The notes beneath the pieces were generated by a model. It did no database searches, was not told where the DNA came from, and was given only the letters and a program-made list of their open reading frames with translations. Positions 33,836-42,044 of a DNA stretch of 64,000 bases are shown here, piece by piece. A program made the position numbers and the translations under genes. This DNA is from Bacillota bacterium (GTDB taxonomy: Bacteria > Bacillota > Sulfobacillia > Sulfobacillales > Sulfobacillaceae), in the NCBI GenBank assembly GCA_026627065.1, contig JAPNUO010000005.1, positions 231,412 through 295,411 on the forward strand, in the 5' to 3' direction. Every line of letters begins with the position of its first letter. The first letter of the stretch is position 1.

Positions 33836-34257
33836 AGCGGCTTTTTCAGTTTTTCAAATTTATTTTTGTGGGTTTTGGCAACGCCATTATTGACTTAGGC
33901 GTGTTCAACGGTCTTTATTTGATTGCGCCCACCCACAATGTCCGGCGGCTGGTGCTGTATAATACCATGGCTGTGGGCGCCGCAATTCTAAACAGCTATA
34001 TCTGGAACAGCCGGTGGACCTTCCGGCGGCAGCACAAGCGCCGCGGGCCGGGCGCCATGCGTCAGCGCATTCTGTTCCTCATCCAATCGTTGATCAATAT
34101 TGTGGTCAATGACCTGATTTTGGGGCTGATTGCGCCATGGATTGCCGAAACACACCTAGTGGACCACGTGCTGGCCAACAACATTGCGAAACTGCTGGCG
34201 ATGTTCCTGGCCTCCCTGACCAGCTTTCTCATGATGAAACTCGTGGTGTTTGTCTAA
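33832..34257 (+). CDS. GtrA-family membrane protein
   Basis: A 141-residue four-helix membrane protein of the GtrA family: FFKFIFVGFGNAIIDLGVFN, AILNSYIWNSRWTFRRQ (the usual SFxxNRxWTF motif), then two more helices. GtrA proteins are thought to flip or handle undecaprenyl-linked sugars for cell-surface glycosylation. The ATGA overlap with the GT4 gene supports joint action. ATG 33832 is chosen over the longer frame for that coupling. Confidence 0.87.
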   Translation: MKRLFQFFKFIFVGFGNAIIDLGVFNGLYLIAPTHNVRRLVLYNTMAVGAAILNSYIWNSRWTFRRQHKRRGPGAMRQRILFLIQSLINIVVNDLILGLIAPWIAETHLVDHVLANNIAKLLAMFLASLTSFLMMKLVVFV

Positions 34258-34348
34258 CCGAGCTCCTCATTTGCTCTTGCCGCGCGGCCATGCGATGATA
34301 GAGGTGGTTCCCGGGCGCGGGAGCACAGAGAGGCGGGGAGGAATTGAC

Positions 34349-34903
34349 ATGGCCGAGCACGCCCCAGGCGAATTGCACGGGGATCACGAAGCTCATGTTG
34401 CTGCAACCTACCGAGAATACCACCAGGCGGAAGACGCCGTCAAAAAGCTTTTGGACCGACAGGTTCCGGTGGAACACATTTCTCTCGTAGGGAAGAACTT
34501 CTCCATTCACGAAAAGCCGCTAGGATATACCACGATTGCCGGCGTCGCCAAACAGGGCAGCAAGTTTGGAGCGCTGTGGGGCGGCATTTTGGGGTTGTTG
34601 TTGGGTTTCACGGTGTTTTTCATGCCGGTGACGGGTCCCATTTTGCTGTTTGGCCCCATCGCCTACGCACTGACCACTGCCGTGGAGGGAGCCATTTTTG
34701 GAGGATTGGCCGGCCTCCTCATCGGGTGGGGACTAAAGCGGGAGCATGCCCTCCAGTTTGAGCGGTCAGTGCAAGAGGGCGAATACTTAGTCATGGTGAG
34801 CGGCGACGAAGAGCTGGTGGGCCGCGCCTACTTCATCCTCCAGCAAACGGAGCCCACTCATCTCGAAATGTTTTCCGCAAACGAGGCGGAGAAGGACGCC
34901 TAA
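34349..34903 (+). CDS. Stress-type membrane protein with glycine-rich hairpin
   Basis: A 184-residue protein. An N-terminal alpha/beta part (VAATYREYHQAEDAVKKLLD, then EHISLVGKNF) looks like the ferredoxin-like domain of general stress protein 17M and DUF1269-type proteins. Two hydrophobic segments follow, GALWGGILGLLLGFTVFFMP and GAIFGGLAGLLIGW, and then another alpha/beta strand pair (GEYLVMVSGDEELVGRAYF). This is the usual plan of those stress proteins. GGGGAGG precedes ATG 34349; an intrinsic terminator follows. Confidence 0.65.
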   Translation: MAEHAPGELHGDHEAHVAATYREYHQAEDAVKKLLDRQVPVEHISLVGKNFSIHEKPLGYTTIAGVAKQGSKFGALWGGILGLLLGFTVFFMPVTGPILLFGPIAYALTTAVEGAIFGGLAGLLIGWGLKREHALQFERSVQEGEYLVMVSGDEELVGRAYFILQQTEPTHLEMFSANEAEKDA

Positions 34904-34916
34904 ACCACAGCGCAAG

Positions 34917-34942
34917 CGGGCGGCTCAGTCGAGCCGCTTTTT
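34917..34942 (+). terminator. Intrinsic terminator
   Basis: GCGGCTC (34920-34926) pairs with GAGCCGC (34931-34937) around AGTC, followed by five T. It ends the stress-protein transcript. Confidence 0.85.
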
Positions 34943-34988
34943 CCTTTGAACCAGCAGAAAAAAATTTTGCGATGCGGGAAAAAATGCC

Positions 34989-35017
34989 TTGACAGGAAGT
35001 CGTGCCTTCAGTATAAA
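34989..35017 (+). promoter_or_regulatory. Sigma-A promoter of hsp20
   Basis: TTGACA (34989-34994), 17 bases, TATAAA (35012-35017). No CIRCE-type repeat is visible, so HrcA control is not indicated. Confidence 0.85.
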
Positions 35018-35063
35018 GAAATTGAAAGTCAAGGAAAAACAAAATCAAAAGGAGGGATTTCCC

Positions 35064-35531
35064 ATGAGCCTCTTGCCTGTTCGTCGAAACAATCGCGCGG
35101 TGTCCACGGATCCGCTGGTGCAGCTGCAGAACGACGTCAATGATCTGTTTGACCGCGTTTTCCGCGGATGGGGTCTCTACGACCCGATGGAGTTGCGGTC
35201 GGTGTTAACGCCGGCCCTCGACATCGAGGAGGACGACCAGCACTATTACTTGCACTTAGACGTGCCGGGCGTTGACCGCCGAGACATTTCCGTGGAGGTG
35301 GACAACGGGGTCCTGACCATTAGCGGGGAGAAGCGCGAGGAACGCGAGAAGAACTCGCGGCGGTCGCGTTCGACGGAGCGCTATTACGGGCGGTTTTACC
35401 GCGAAATTTCCTTGCCGCAGGACGCCGACGTGGATCAGCTCAAGGCCGAATTGAAGCGGGGCGTATTGACCATCACCGTGCCGAAGACGGCCAGCTCCAA
35501 CCGTCGCGTGATCCAGGTGCAAGGAGAATGA
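35064..35531 (+). CDS. Small heat shock protein (Hsp20 family)
   Basis: A 155-residue holdase chaperone. The alpha-crystallin domain runs from about residue 45: PALDIEEDDQHYYLHLDVPG, then DISVEVDNGVLTISGEKREE, YYGRFYREISLPQDADVDQL and the closing ELKRGVLTITVPK. The C-terminal IxI-type motif appears as RVIQV. It prevents aggregation of unfolded proteins. ATG 35064 follows AAAGGAGGG; the promoter and terminator around it make a single-gene unit. Confidence 0.95.
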   Translation: MSLLPVRRNNRAVSTDPLVQLQNDVNDLFDRVFRGWGLYDPMELRSVLTPALDIEEDDQHYYLHLDVPGVDRRDISVEVDNGVLTISGEKREEREKNSRRSRSTERYYGRFYREISLPQDADVDQLKAELKRGVLTITVPKTASSNRRVIQVQGE

Positions 35532-35539
35532 CAGGACCG

Positions 35540-35574
35540 ACGCCTCCCACGGCCAGCGGGAGGCGTTTCTTTTT
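35540..35574 (+). terminator. Intrinsic terminator of hsp20
   Basis: CGCCTCCC (35541-35548) pairs with GGGAGGCG (35558-35565) around a 9-base loop, followed by TTTCTTTTT. Confidence 0.9.
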
Positions 35575-35798
35575 GCCCAGCGGTGCCGGAGCCCGCAGAG
35601 AATGATTGTCGCAATGATGGTGCCAAGCTTCTGCGACGCTATCGGTGTTCGCTGGGCGGTGGCGACGTCGTCCTGCCCGAGGTTGCCGCCATGCTCCCCT
35701 AAAAGAGCGTTCCGCCCTGCCTTCATTGGCGCTTCCCTACTTCGGATGCGACTGGATCCTTGGGGCGTCTCGTCGAAGGCATTGCCTCTTACTACGGC

Positions 35799-36458
35799 TC
35801 AACGCGGCTGGTGCTGCCGAATCCAGGCCAAGAGATATGGCGGCAGCGGCGAGGCGGCTGAGGCAGCCTGGTCCGGTTCCGGGGCGCCCAAGACCTGAGC
35901 TACGGGGACGACGCCTGCCCATGTGGGGCGAAGAAGATCCTCGGGAGTGTCCTCCGGAGGTCCCGAGCGAATCTTGGCCGAGGCGTGGTCGATCGGAATG
36001 GCAAACATGCGGGTGGTCCTGAGTTCTGCTGCATTAGGCTGTCGCGCATCGTCCCAACGCCCAGGGACCACCTTGTCGGCAAAAGCGCGAAACACTGCGC
36101 GTTTTTCGTCCAAGTCGTGAACTTCGCGCGCGCGGCCAAAAATTACCACCGAGCGGTAATTGGCGGAATGATTGAACCAAGAGCGGGCGAGCACCCACCC
36201 GTCGAGAAGGGTCATAGCCACCGCAACGGGGGCCTTGGACTCAAGCGCCTTAAAGAGTCCGTTAGCGACAGCGCCATGAAGAAAAATCTCGGATCCGATT
36301 CTCACGTGAAAAGTGGGCAAGATGAGCGGCATGTTGTCTTTGACAACGGCAACATGGCAATAAGGGGCGGCGTCGATAATTTCGTGAATTGTCTGGGCGT
36401 CATACCGTCCGCGCTCAGGGTACCGACGAACGGTGATGGGTGGTAGCGGCTGCTCCAT
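35799..36458 (-). CDS. Pyridoxamine 5'-phosphate oxidase-like flavoprotein (NimA type)
   Basis: A 219-residue split-barrel flavin-binding protein. It starts VRRYPERGRYDAQTIHEIID, then APYCHVAVVKDNMPLILPTF, EIFLHGAVANGLFKAL and ARSWFNHSANYRSVVIFGRA, the layout of the NimA/pyridox-oxidase-like family found in many bacteria. Members bind FMN or F420; some reduce nitroimidazoles. The C-terminal DASAKIRSGPPEDT-like segment is also common in the family. The true reaction is unknown. Confidence 0.82.
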   Translation of the reverse strand: MEQPLPPITVRRYPERGRYDAQTIHEIIDAAPYCHVAVVKDNMPLILPTFHVRIGSEIFLHGAVANGLFKALESKAPVAVAMTLLDGWVLARSWFNHSANYRSVVIFGRAREVHDLDEKRAVFRAFADKVVPGRWDDARQPNAAELRTTRMFAIPIDHASAKIRSGPPEDTPEDLLRPTWAGVVPVAQVLGAPEPDQAASAASPLPPYLLAWIRQHQPR

Positions 36459-36653
36459 GTTTCTCTTCCCTTCTGGGTTGTTGTGCCTTATCCTGGCAAA
36501 TTTTTGGCGGGGAGTCTATGCAGTCCCCTCCCGATTCTTTCATTGAGGCGGCGCCCGTGTCCAGCGGCGGCATAGAGGGCAAAAAGCGGGAAGCGACGGC
36601 TCGGCAGGAAATTGGCCGCTAATCGCGAATTATTCCCGTCGGGAGGGAATCCT

Positions 36654-36980
36654 ATGGGCGAGACCAAATCGTTTTATGCGTTTTGGGTCGAGTACTTGCA
36701 TCAGCACGAGCTCTTAGCGACCCGACTGTGGCATTTTGTGGGAACCAGTGCGGCCTTGGTTTCGGCATTGCTAGCCCTGATTACTTGGCACTGGATCTAT
36801 CTCGTCGTGGCGGTCGTGGTGTCGTACGGCTGTTCCTGGATGGGCCACTTTGTCGTGGAAAGAAATCGCCCGGTGAGCTTTCGCCATCCTATCTGGTCGC
36901 TTAGAGCCGATCTCCTGTTGTTTCAAATGATGCTCACGCGCGGGTTGAAAGAAAGCATCAACACCTTTAAACTCCTGTAA
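36654..36980 (+). CDS. DUF962/Mpo1-like membrane protein
   Basis: A 108-residue protein with FYAFWVEYLHQHELLATRLWHFVGTS at the N-terminus region, two membrane helices, GCSWMGHFVVERNRPVSFRH and PIWSLRADLLLFQMML. These are the DUF962 blocks. The yeast relative Mpo1 is an iron-dependent dioxygenase that shortens 2-hydroxy fatty acids, using His residues in such HxxxH and GHxxxE positions. A bacterial role is not established. Start ATG 36654 follows GGGAGGGA. Confidence 0.8.
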   Translation: MGETKSFYAFWVEYLHQHELLATRLWHFVGTSAALVSALLALITWHWIYLVVAVVVSYGCSWMGHFVVERNRPVSFRHPIWSLRADLLLFQMMLTRGLKESINTFKLL

Positions 36981-37078
36981 ACGGCCAAAGGACGGACTGG
37001 GTAGGGCAGGGGTGGCACTGGCGCCTGTCGCGGGGGAGACGTGTTTGGGGGAGCGGTGCCCAAAGGGAGGGGACGGAG

Positions 37079-37453
37079 ATGGTGGAACTCAACCATACGA
37101 TTGTCAAAAGCCGCGACAAAAAATCCTCGGCCGAGTTTCTCTGCCGGATTTTAGGGCTGGAACCGCCGAAGCCGTTTGGCCATTTTCTGACCGTCACGCT
37201 GGACAACGGGGTGTCGCTCGATTACGACGACGCCGAGGTGGTCACGCCCCAACACTACGCCTTTTTGGTCAGCGACGAGGCGTTTGACCCCATTTTGGCA
37301 CGAGTGAAAGCCGAGCACATTCCTTTCTGGGCCGATCCCGCCCACCGGCGTCCTCAGGAAATCAACACCCGCGATCACGGGCGCGGCTTTTACTTCCGCG
37401 ATCCGGACGGCCATCAGCTGGAAGTTCTCACCCGACCTTACGGATCCGGTTAA
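37079..37453 (+). CDS. VOC-family (glyoxalase-like) protein
   Basis: A 124-residue VOC protein: VELNHTIVKSRDKKSSAEFL with a metal His, then LGLEPPKPFGHFL, TPQHYAFLVSDEAF with a second His, and GRGFYFRDPDGHQLEVLTRP with the final Glu. A metal triad His-His-Glu is therefore present, unlike the VOC protein at 20065. The reaction is unknown. Start follows AAAGGGAGGGG. Confidence 0.82.
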   Translation: MVELNHTIVKSRDKKSSAEFLCRILGLEPPKPFGHFLTVTLDNGVSLDYDDAEVVTPQHYAFLVSDEAFDPILARVKAEHIPFWADPAHRRPQEINTRDHGRGFYFRDPDGHQLEVLTRPYGSG

Positions 37454-37469
37454 TGCGCTGAACAGCGAA

Positions 37470-38678
37470 TCACAGCCAGGCGCGGCGCGAGCGGGCATGC
37501 TCGAGCGCCCGGGCCTTGGGATTGAGGGCCAGTGCAACCCCGGCGCCAGCTGCGGTGACGGCGAGGCTGACATACCGGTAAAGCACGCCCACAAAGAAGA
37601 CGTGGTTGACATACCAGCCTGTGGCGGGCGAACGGCTGCTGACAAAGTGCAGGACCGTAAAGGAGTTGACGTAATCCGTCAGTCCTGCGAGCGTCAGCAC
37701 GATGTACGTCCAAATCGGCCACTCCGCGAGAATGGCCAGAACGAAGATCCACAGCGTGTACTGGGGCGAATACACTTTGTTGACAATGAGAAATACCGCA
37801 AAACTGAGCGAGGCGGCATCGACCACGCGCCCGCCCCGATACACCCACCACATGAAGTACAGGACGGCAAGGACGACGACCACGAAGGAAAACGCGTCCG
37901 CCTGCACCACAGTGACGCCGTGCACCCATTCGTTGGCGTAAATATCGGCGCCCAACCCGCGTCCCGCGTTGTAGGAAAAGAAGTACGACCAGTTGGCGAA
38001 ATTGCCCACGGCAAAGGGAACATTCAGCACGGCTGCCGTCGCCAAAAAGGCAAGCACCATCCGCCCGAGCGTGCGTCCGTCCCGGCGCCGCCACAGATCC
38101 GCCACGATGAACGGAAGAAAGAAGATGGGAAAAAGTTTGGCGAAGACCCCCAGGGCAAACCAGATGGCGCTGGCGACGTAGCGTTCTCGCTGGTAGGCGT
38201 AGTAGCCGAGCACCATAAAGACAATGCCCAGCAAGTCCCAGTTTAGGAGGCCGTAGACCACAAGCAGCGGAAAGAGGCCAAAGAAGAATGCGGTGTCGGG
38301 GATCAGGCGTTCTAACAGCCAGTACACGCCCAGAGCGATGAGCCAGAAGACGAGGAAAGTGATAAAGAAGTATTGCTGAATGCCGTGTCCCAGGGCGGCC
38401 AGGGACATAAAGAGGCCGGTGACTACAGGGTATTCAATGCGATTTTGGATGTAAGGCACCAGATGCAAGTAGAGAAACCGGGTTTGATACAATTTCACGA
38501 TGTCGGAATAGGCGAGGTTTTGATAGGACCAGGTATTGTAGCGGTTCACCAACAGTTGGCCATGGTGCACAAGCGATGCAGGCGGGCGCAGGCGAAGATA
38601 GGCCCAGGTCATCCAGACAGTAATCGAGATAAAGGCGATCACTCGTTTGAACCACGGTTGCGGCATCGTTAATGACAT
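37470..38678 (-). CDS. GT-C type membrane glycosyltransferase (GT87/DUF2029-like)
   Basis: A 402-residue protein with about ten membrane helices. A first periplasmic loop has YSDIVKLYQTRFL with an Asp as used by GT-C enzymes, and YIQNRIEYPVVTGLFMSLAA is the conserved YPP-like segment of mannosyltransferase relatives. FAKLFPIFFLPFIVADLWRR and NKVYSPQYTLWIFVLA are further family patterns (KxxP and SPQY). It probably transfers a sugar from a polyprenyl-phosphate donor outside the membrane. Substrate unknown. Confidence 0.8.
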   Translation of the reverse strand: MSLTMPQPWFKRVIAFISITVWMTWAYLRLRPPASLVHHGQLLVNRYNTWSYQNLAYSDIVKLYQTRFLYLHLVPYIQNRIEYPVVTGLFMSLAALGHGIQQYFFITFLVFWLIALGVYWLLERLIPDTAFFFGLFPLLVVYGLLNWDLLGIVFMVLGYYAYQRERYVASAIWFALGVFAKLFPIFFLPFIVADLWRRRDGRTLGRMVLAFLATAAVLNVPFAVGNFANWSYFFSYNAGRGLGADIYANEWVHGVTVVQADAFSFVVVVLAVLYFMWWVYRGGRVVDAASLSFAVFLIVNKVYSPQYTLWIFVLAILAEWPIWTYIVLTLAGLTDYVNSFTVLHFVSSRSPATGWYVNHVFFVGVLYRYVSLAVTAAGAGVALALNPKARALEHARSRRAWL

Positions 38679-38740
38679 AAAAACCCCTCAATACGCGTGA
38701 TGGCGTCCATTTTCCTTCACCCGATGTCCTTTTTCACACC

Positions 38741-38823
38741 ATAACGGAAGCGGGCCGACAAAGGTTTCATCTCCGCGGCCTCTGTCGTTACGGATCCTTG
38801 ACCATGATAACGGAAGTAGGCCG
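38741..38823. repeat. Two 17-base direct repeats
   Basis: ATAACGGAAGCGGGCCG (38741-38757) and ATAACGGAAGTAGGCCG (38807-38823) match at 15 of 17 positions, 66 bases apart, upstream of the secreted hypothetical gene. They could be a two-site operator or small element debris. Confidence 0.5.
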
Positions 38824-38927
38824 GTTTGGACAGAGTGCCCTGCCATCCTGAAGGGTGGCCGGGATGCGCCGGCGAGTCCGCATAAATTGCCGGCCCACCC
38901 ATATACATCGGGTGAGGAGGCGACGCC

Positions 38928-39476
38928 ATGCGAAGCCAAGGCCCTAAGCTCATTTGGGCGGTAGTCGCCCTGGCGGTGTTGCTGGTGGGCTTGATCGTGT
39001 TGACACAAAATAACAATCCGGAAGCTATTGGCAACATGCCCGGGCCCGTCCAAGAAGTGCTTGACACGCCGACGCTGTCTGGTAGCGACATCGCGGACAA
39101 CATTCTCACGGTTACCGGCAATCAATCCTACATTGGGCAAAATCTCATGCCGGGGGACTACAGCTACGGTCCGGCGGACGATCAAGGGGACAACACCTAT
39201 TACGTGAATTTTGACGTGCCGGTGAACCTTGACGGCATTGCCAAGCAGCTAGGGTATCATCCGGCCGTCTTTACCAGCGACATTTCGTCGGGCAACGAGA
39301 CGGACACCACCACGACCTCCTACGACGACTACGTGAACATTCTTCCGCTGCCCAACGAGGCGTTTGATCGGCTGTACTTTGATCCCAACACGCATATGGC
39401 CCAATTCTCGTTTAAGCTTAATGCCGACGGCACCGTCATGGACGAATCCTGGGACGCCGTCGCGGTCAACAGTTGA
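38928..39476 (+). CDS. Membrane-anchored exported protein, unknown
   Basis: A 182-residue protein with an N-terminal membrane anchor (LIWAVVALAVLLVGLIVL, residues about 8-25) and an acidic, Asn/Asp/Thr-rich outer part with no Cys. Segments such as DYSYGPADDQGDNTYYVNFD and AQFSFKLNADGTVMDESWD suggest beta structure. I do not recognise a family. The acidic outer domain suits a protein exposed to low pH, which is speculation. Start follows GAGGAGG. It lies upstream of a PLP enzyme gene with its own leader. Confidence 0.7.
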   Translation: MRSQGPKLIWAVVALAVLLVGLIVLTQNNNPEAIGNMPGPVQEVLDTPTLSGSDIADNILTVTGNQSYIGQNLMPGDYSYGPADDQGDNTYYVNFDVPVNLDGIAKQLGYHPAVFTSDISSGNETDTTTTSYDDYVNILPLPNEAFDRLYFDPNTHMAQFSFKLNADGTVMDESWDAVAVNS

Positions 39477-39504
39477 CCCGCAACACTTTTCAATTCCTTC
39501 CCAG

Positions 39505-39528
39505 CCTGGTTAAATGAGATTAACCAGG
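39505..39528. repeat. Inverted repeat in leader of second PLP enzyme gene
   Basis: CCTGGTTAA (39505-39513) and TTAACCAGG (39520-39528) are perfect 9-base arms around ATGAGA, ending 16 bases before the start codon. It may be an operator or a leader hairpin; there is no T-run, so a terminator is less likely. Confidence 0.65.
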
Positions 39529-39544
39529 GCAGGGGGGAGATTTT

Positions 39545-40714
39545 GTGCCGGAGCGGCAGGGCTTCAACACGCGAGCCATTCATGTGGGTCAGTCGCCGGA
39601 TCCCTTGACGGGGGCCACGATTCCTCCGCTTTACTTGTCCACGACGTATACGCAGGTGGCCCTGGGCCAGCATCGGGGCTACGAGTACGGGCGCAACGAC
39701 AACCCGACGCGCGAGGCGCTGGAGGCGGCGCTGGCGTCGCTGGAAGAAGGGGTTGGCGCGGTGGCGTATGCCTCCGGCATGGCGGCCAGCGACGCGGTGC
39801 TGCGCACGCTAAACCCGTCCGACCGTGTCGTGGCGTCAAGCGACTTGTATGGCGGCGTGTATCGTTTGCTTGAGCGCGTGTACCGTCCTCAAGGCATAGC
39901 CACAACTTACGCCGATGCCTGGGATCTCGCGGCCCTGGAACGGGCGATGGCGACGGTCGCCCCGCGTCTGGTGTGGATTGAAAGCCCTTCTAATCCCCTT
40001 CTTCGGGTCATTGACATTGCCGCAGTCGCTGCCCTGTGCCGCCGCTATGGGGCGACACTGGTGGTAGACAACACGTTTGCGTCCCCCTTCAACCAAACGC
40101 CGCTGACGTTGGGCGCCGACATTGTAGTCCACTCGACCACCAAGTACATTGGAGGCCACTCGGACGTCATGGGCGGCGTGGTGGTGGTGAAAGACCGCAC
40201 CCTGTACGAGGATTTGCGGTTTATTCGCAATGCCGCAGGGGCAACGCTGGGGCCGTTTGACGCCTGGCTCACCTTGCGCGGTTTGAAGACCCTGGGGGTG
40301 CGCATGCGTCAGCACGCCGAAAACGCGGCTTACATTGCTGACTTTTTGCGTCGTCATCCTTTGGTGGAAGAGGTCTACTATCCCGCCTTCCAAGGCGAAG
40401 TCGCCCAACGCCAAATGCGGACGCCGGGTGGCATGGTGAGCTTCCGAATCAAAGCGGATCCTGGCCGAAGTCCGTATGAACAAGTCAAGGCCGTGCTGGA
40501 CCGATTTCGGGTCTTTTCGCTGGCAGAAAGTCTGGGCGGGGTGGAGTCCTTGGTCGGTCATCCGGCGACCATGACGCACGCGGCGCTGGCGCCGGAAGAA
40601 CGCGCGCGCCGGGGCATCTTGGATACCGTCATACGGTTGTCAGTTGGGATCGAGGATGTGAACGACTTGGTGAACGATTTGGCAGGCGCGCTCAGCGGGG
40701 CGCAACCACAGTGA
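39545..40714 (+). CDS. PLP-dependent transsulfuration enzyme (CGS/CGL-like)
   Basis: A 389-residue Cys/Met metabolism PLP enzyme. Seen: GFNTRAIHVGQSPDPLTGAT, YEYGRNDNPTREALEAALAS, VAYASGMAASDAVL, DNTFASPFNQTPL and VVHSTTKYIGGHSDVMGG with the PLP Lys. The PIPPLYLSTTY-like start and ESLGGVESLVGHPATMTHA end are typical of cystathionine gamma-synthase and gamma-lyase, more so than the riboswitch-controlled paralogue at 13688. The pair probably covers both directions of transsulfuration. GTG start behind GGGGGGAGA; coupled to the J-domain gene by a GTGA overlap. Confidence 0.9.
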   Translation: MPERQGFNTRAIHVGQSPDPLTGATIPPLYLSTTYTQVALGQHRGYEYGRNDNPTREALEAALASLEEGVGAVAYASGMAASDAVLRTLNPSDRVVASSDLYGGVYRLLERVYRPQGIATTYADAWDLAALERAMATVAPRLVWIESPSNPLLRVIDIAAVAALCRRYGATLVVDNTFASPFNQTPLTLGADIVVHSTTKYIGGHSDVMGGVVVVKDRTLYEDLRFIRNAAGATLGPFDAWLTLRGLKTLGVRMRQHAENAAYIADFLRRHPLVEEVYYPAFQGEVAQRQMRTPGGMVSFRIKADPGRSPYEQVKAVLDRFRVFSLAESLGGVESLVGHPATMTHAALAPEERARRGILDTVIRLSVGIEDVNDLVNDLAGALSGAQPQ

Positions 40715-41127
40715 ACCAGCGTCGCGCGTCCTTGGACGCCTGGGCTATCTTGGGGGTGCCGCCAGGATCCTCGCCGGAGCTGGTGCGGGCCCAGTATTTG
40801 CGTTTGGTGCGGCTGAACCATCCGGATCGCTATGCTGGGAACCCCCAGGAGCAGGCCCGCCATGAAGAGATTATGAAGCAGGTGACCTGGGCATACCAGG
40901 AAATCGTGCAGGGACGGGCGCAGGCGGCGAGCTCAGCCACCGCGCCACCGCGGCGCACGGCGACGATGCGGCGGATGCCCCGGTTTGATATTCACGACCT
41001 GCAGTGCCGTGCGCACGGTCGGTGGGCGGTCAGTTTCTGCACCATCTGCGGCGCGCCGCTGTGTTCGCGGTGCGACGAGTCCTTGTCGGGCTATTGCGAT
41101 CGCCACCGGCCGCGCGGCCGGTTTTAG
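40711..41127 (+). CDS. J-domain protein with C-terminal zinc motif
   Basis: A 138-residue protein. The first 65 residues are a J domain (AWAILGVPPGSSPELVRAQY, then LVRLNHPDRYAGN with HPD) expected to stimulate an Hsp70. A Pro/Arg linker follows. The tail CRAHGRWAVSFCTICGAPLC and SRCDESLSGYCDRHRP supplies Cys/His pairs like a B-box zinc fold. There is no Gly/Phe or CxxCxGxG region, so it is not canonical DnaJ. GTG start overlaps the upstream stop by 4 bases. Confidence 0.8.
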   Translation: MNQRRASLDAWAILGVPPGSSPELVRAQYLRLVRLNHPDRYAGNPQEQARHEEIMKQVTWAYQEIVQGRAQAASSATAPPRRTATMRRMPRFDIHDLQCRAHGRWAVSFCTICGAPLCSRCDESLSGYCDRHRPRGRF

Positions 41128-41137
41128 AGGGATGGCC

Positions 41138-41929
41138 ATGCCATATTGGTTAGTCTTTGATATCGAGACCATTCCCGACGCGACGCTTGGACGCCGATGG
41201 CTGGGAGCCAAAGCGGGGGAATCGGATGCCGGGGTGCGTCAAGCCATGCTTGCGGCACGCCGGGAGGAAACCGGGCATAGCGACTTCTTGAAGCCACCCT
41301 TTCATCAGGTGGTTGCCATTGCCGCCGCCTTGATCGATGAGACCGGCGACATTCGGCGGCTCGGGCCGTTAGGTCAAGCCTCTGATGCTGAAGCCGAGCT
41401 GGTTCGCCATTTTTTTCGGATTGTGGAGGAGGTTAAGCCGTGCTTGGTAGGGTGGAACAGCGCGGCATTTGACCTGCCCACCCTGATCTATCGGGCGATG
41501 CGCCACGAGATTGCGGTGCCCCTCTTTTACCGCATTGGCGAGCCGTATCACAGTTATCGCAAACGGTATGACGAAGCGCTTCACCTGGATCTCATGGATC
41601 TCCTGAGCGGGTATGGGGCATCGGCTCGGGTGAGTCTCGAGGAAGCTGCCCTCTTGGTGAATGTGCCGGGAAAGCTGGGCGTCGACGGCCATCAGGTGAT
41701 TGAGTTGTATGAAGCCGGCGACTTGGAGCGCATCCGCCACTATTGCACGCATGATGTGCTGACCACCACACTAGTCTTTGCCGCCTATGCTTACCACCGC
41801 GGGTGGCTGACCGAAGAAACGCGGGACCGCCTCTGGCTGAGCGCCCGTCGCTGGGTGTGGGAGGGGCCAGAGGAGGTTTGGGCGCCCTTCCGAGCAGCGT
41901 GGGACAGGTTGCGCGCCCGCGAGCTCTAA
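41138..41929 (+). CDS. DEDD-type 3'-5' exonuclease-like protein
   Basis: A 263-residue ribonuclease H-fold protein like the predicted exonuclease domain related to family B polymerases. Exo I is LVFDIETIPDATLG, Exo II is CLVGWNSAAFDLPTLIYRAM, and Exo III is RIRHYCTHDVLTT with the last Asp (DEDDy-like, Tyr in HYCTHD). HLDLMDLLSGYG is another conserved strand. It probably trims DNA or RNA 3' ends. ATG 41138 is chosen because AGAGGG lies 8 bases upstream, while ATG 41132 is too close. Confidence 0.83.
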   Translation: MPYWLVFDIETIPDATLGRRWLGAKAGESDAGVRQAMLAARREETGHSDFLKPPFHQVVAIAAALIDETGDIRRLGPLGQASDAEAELVRHFFRIVEEVKPCLVGWNSAAFDLPTLIYRAMRHEIAVPLFYRIGEPYHSYRKRYDEALHLDLMDLLSGYGASARVSLEEAALLVNVPGKLGVDGHQVIELYEAGDLERIRHYCTHDVLTTTLVFAAYAYHRGWLTEETRDRLWLSARRWVWEGPEEVWAPFRAAWDRLRAREL

Positions 41930-42044
41930 CGAAATGTGCCGCGCGTCCGGCCCGGGGAGGCTGACCGTCTCACGCATCCGGACTGGCGGCGGGCTGGCGC
42001 CGACTGAGGCGAAGAGGGGCCGAGGGAGATCGCGAGGCGGCTTC

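Noticed and set aside
34989..35063. N-terminal extension of the Hsp20 gene
   Set aside because: It begins at the -35 box of the gene's own promoter, so it cannot be part of the normal transcript; ATG 35064 has the ribosome site.
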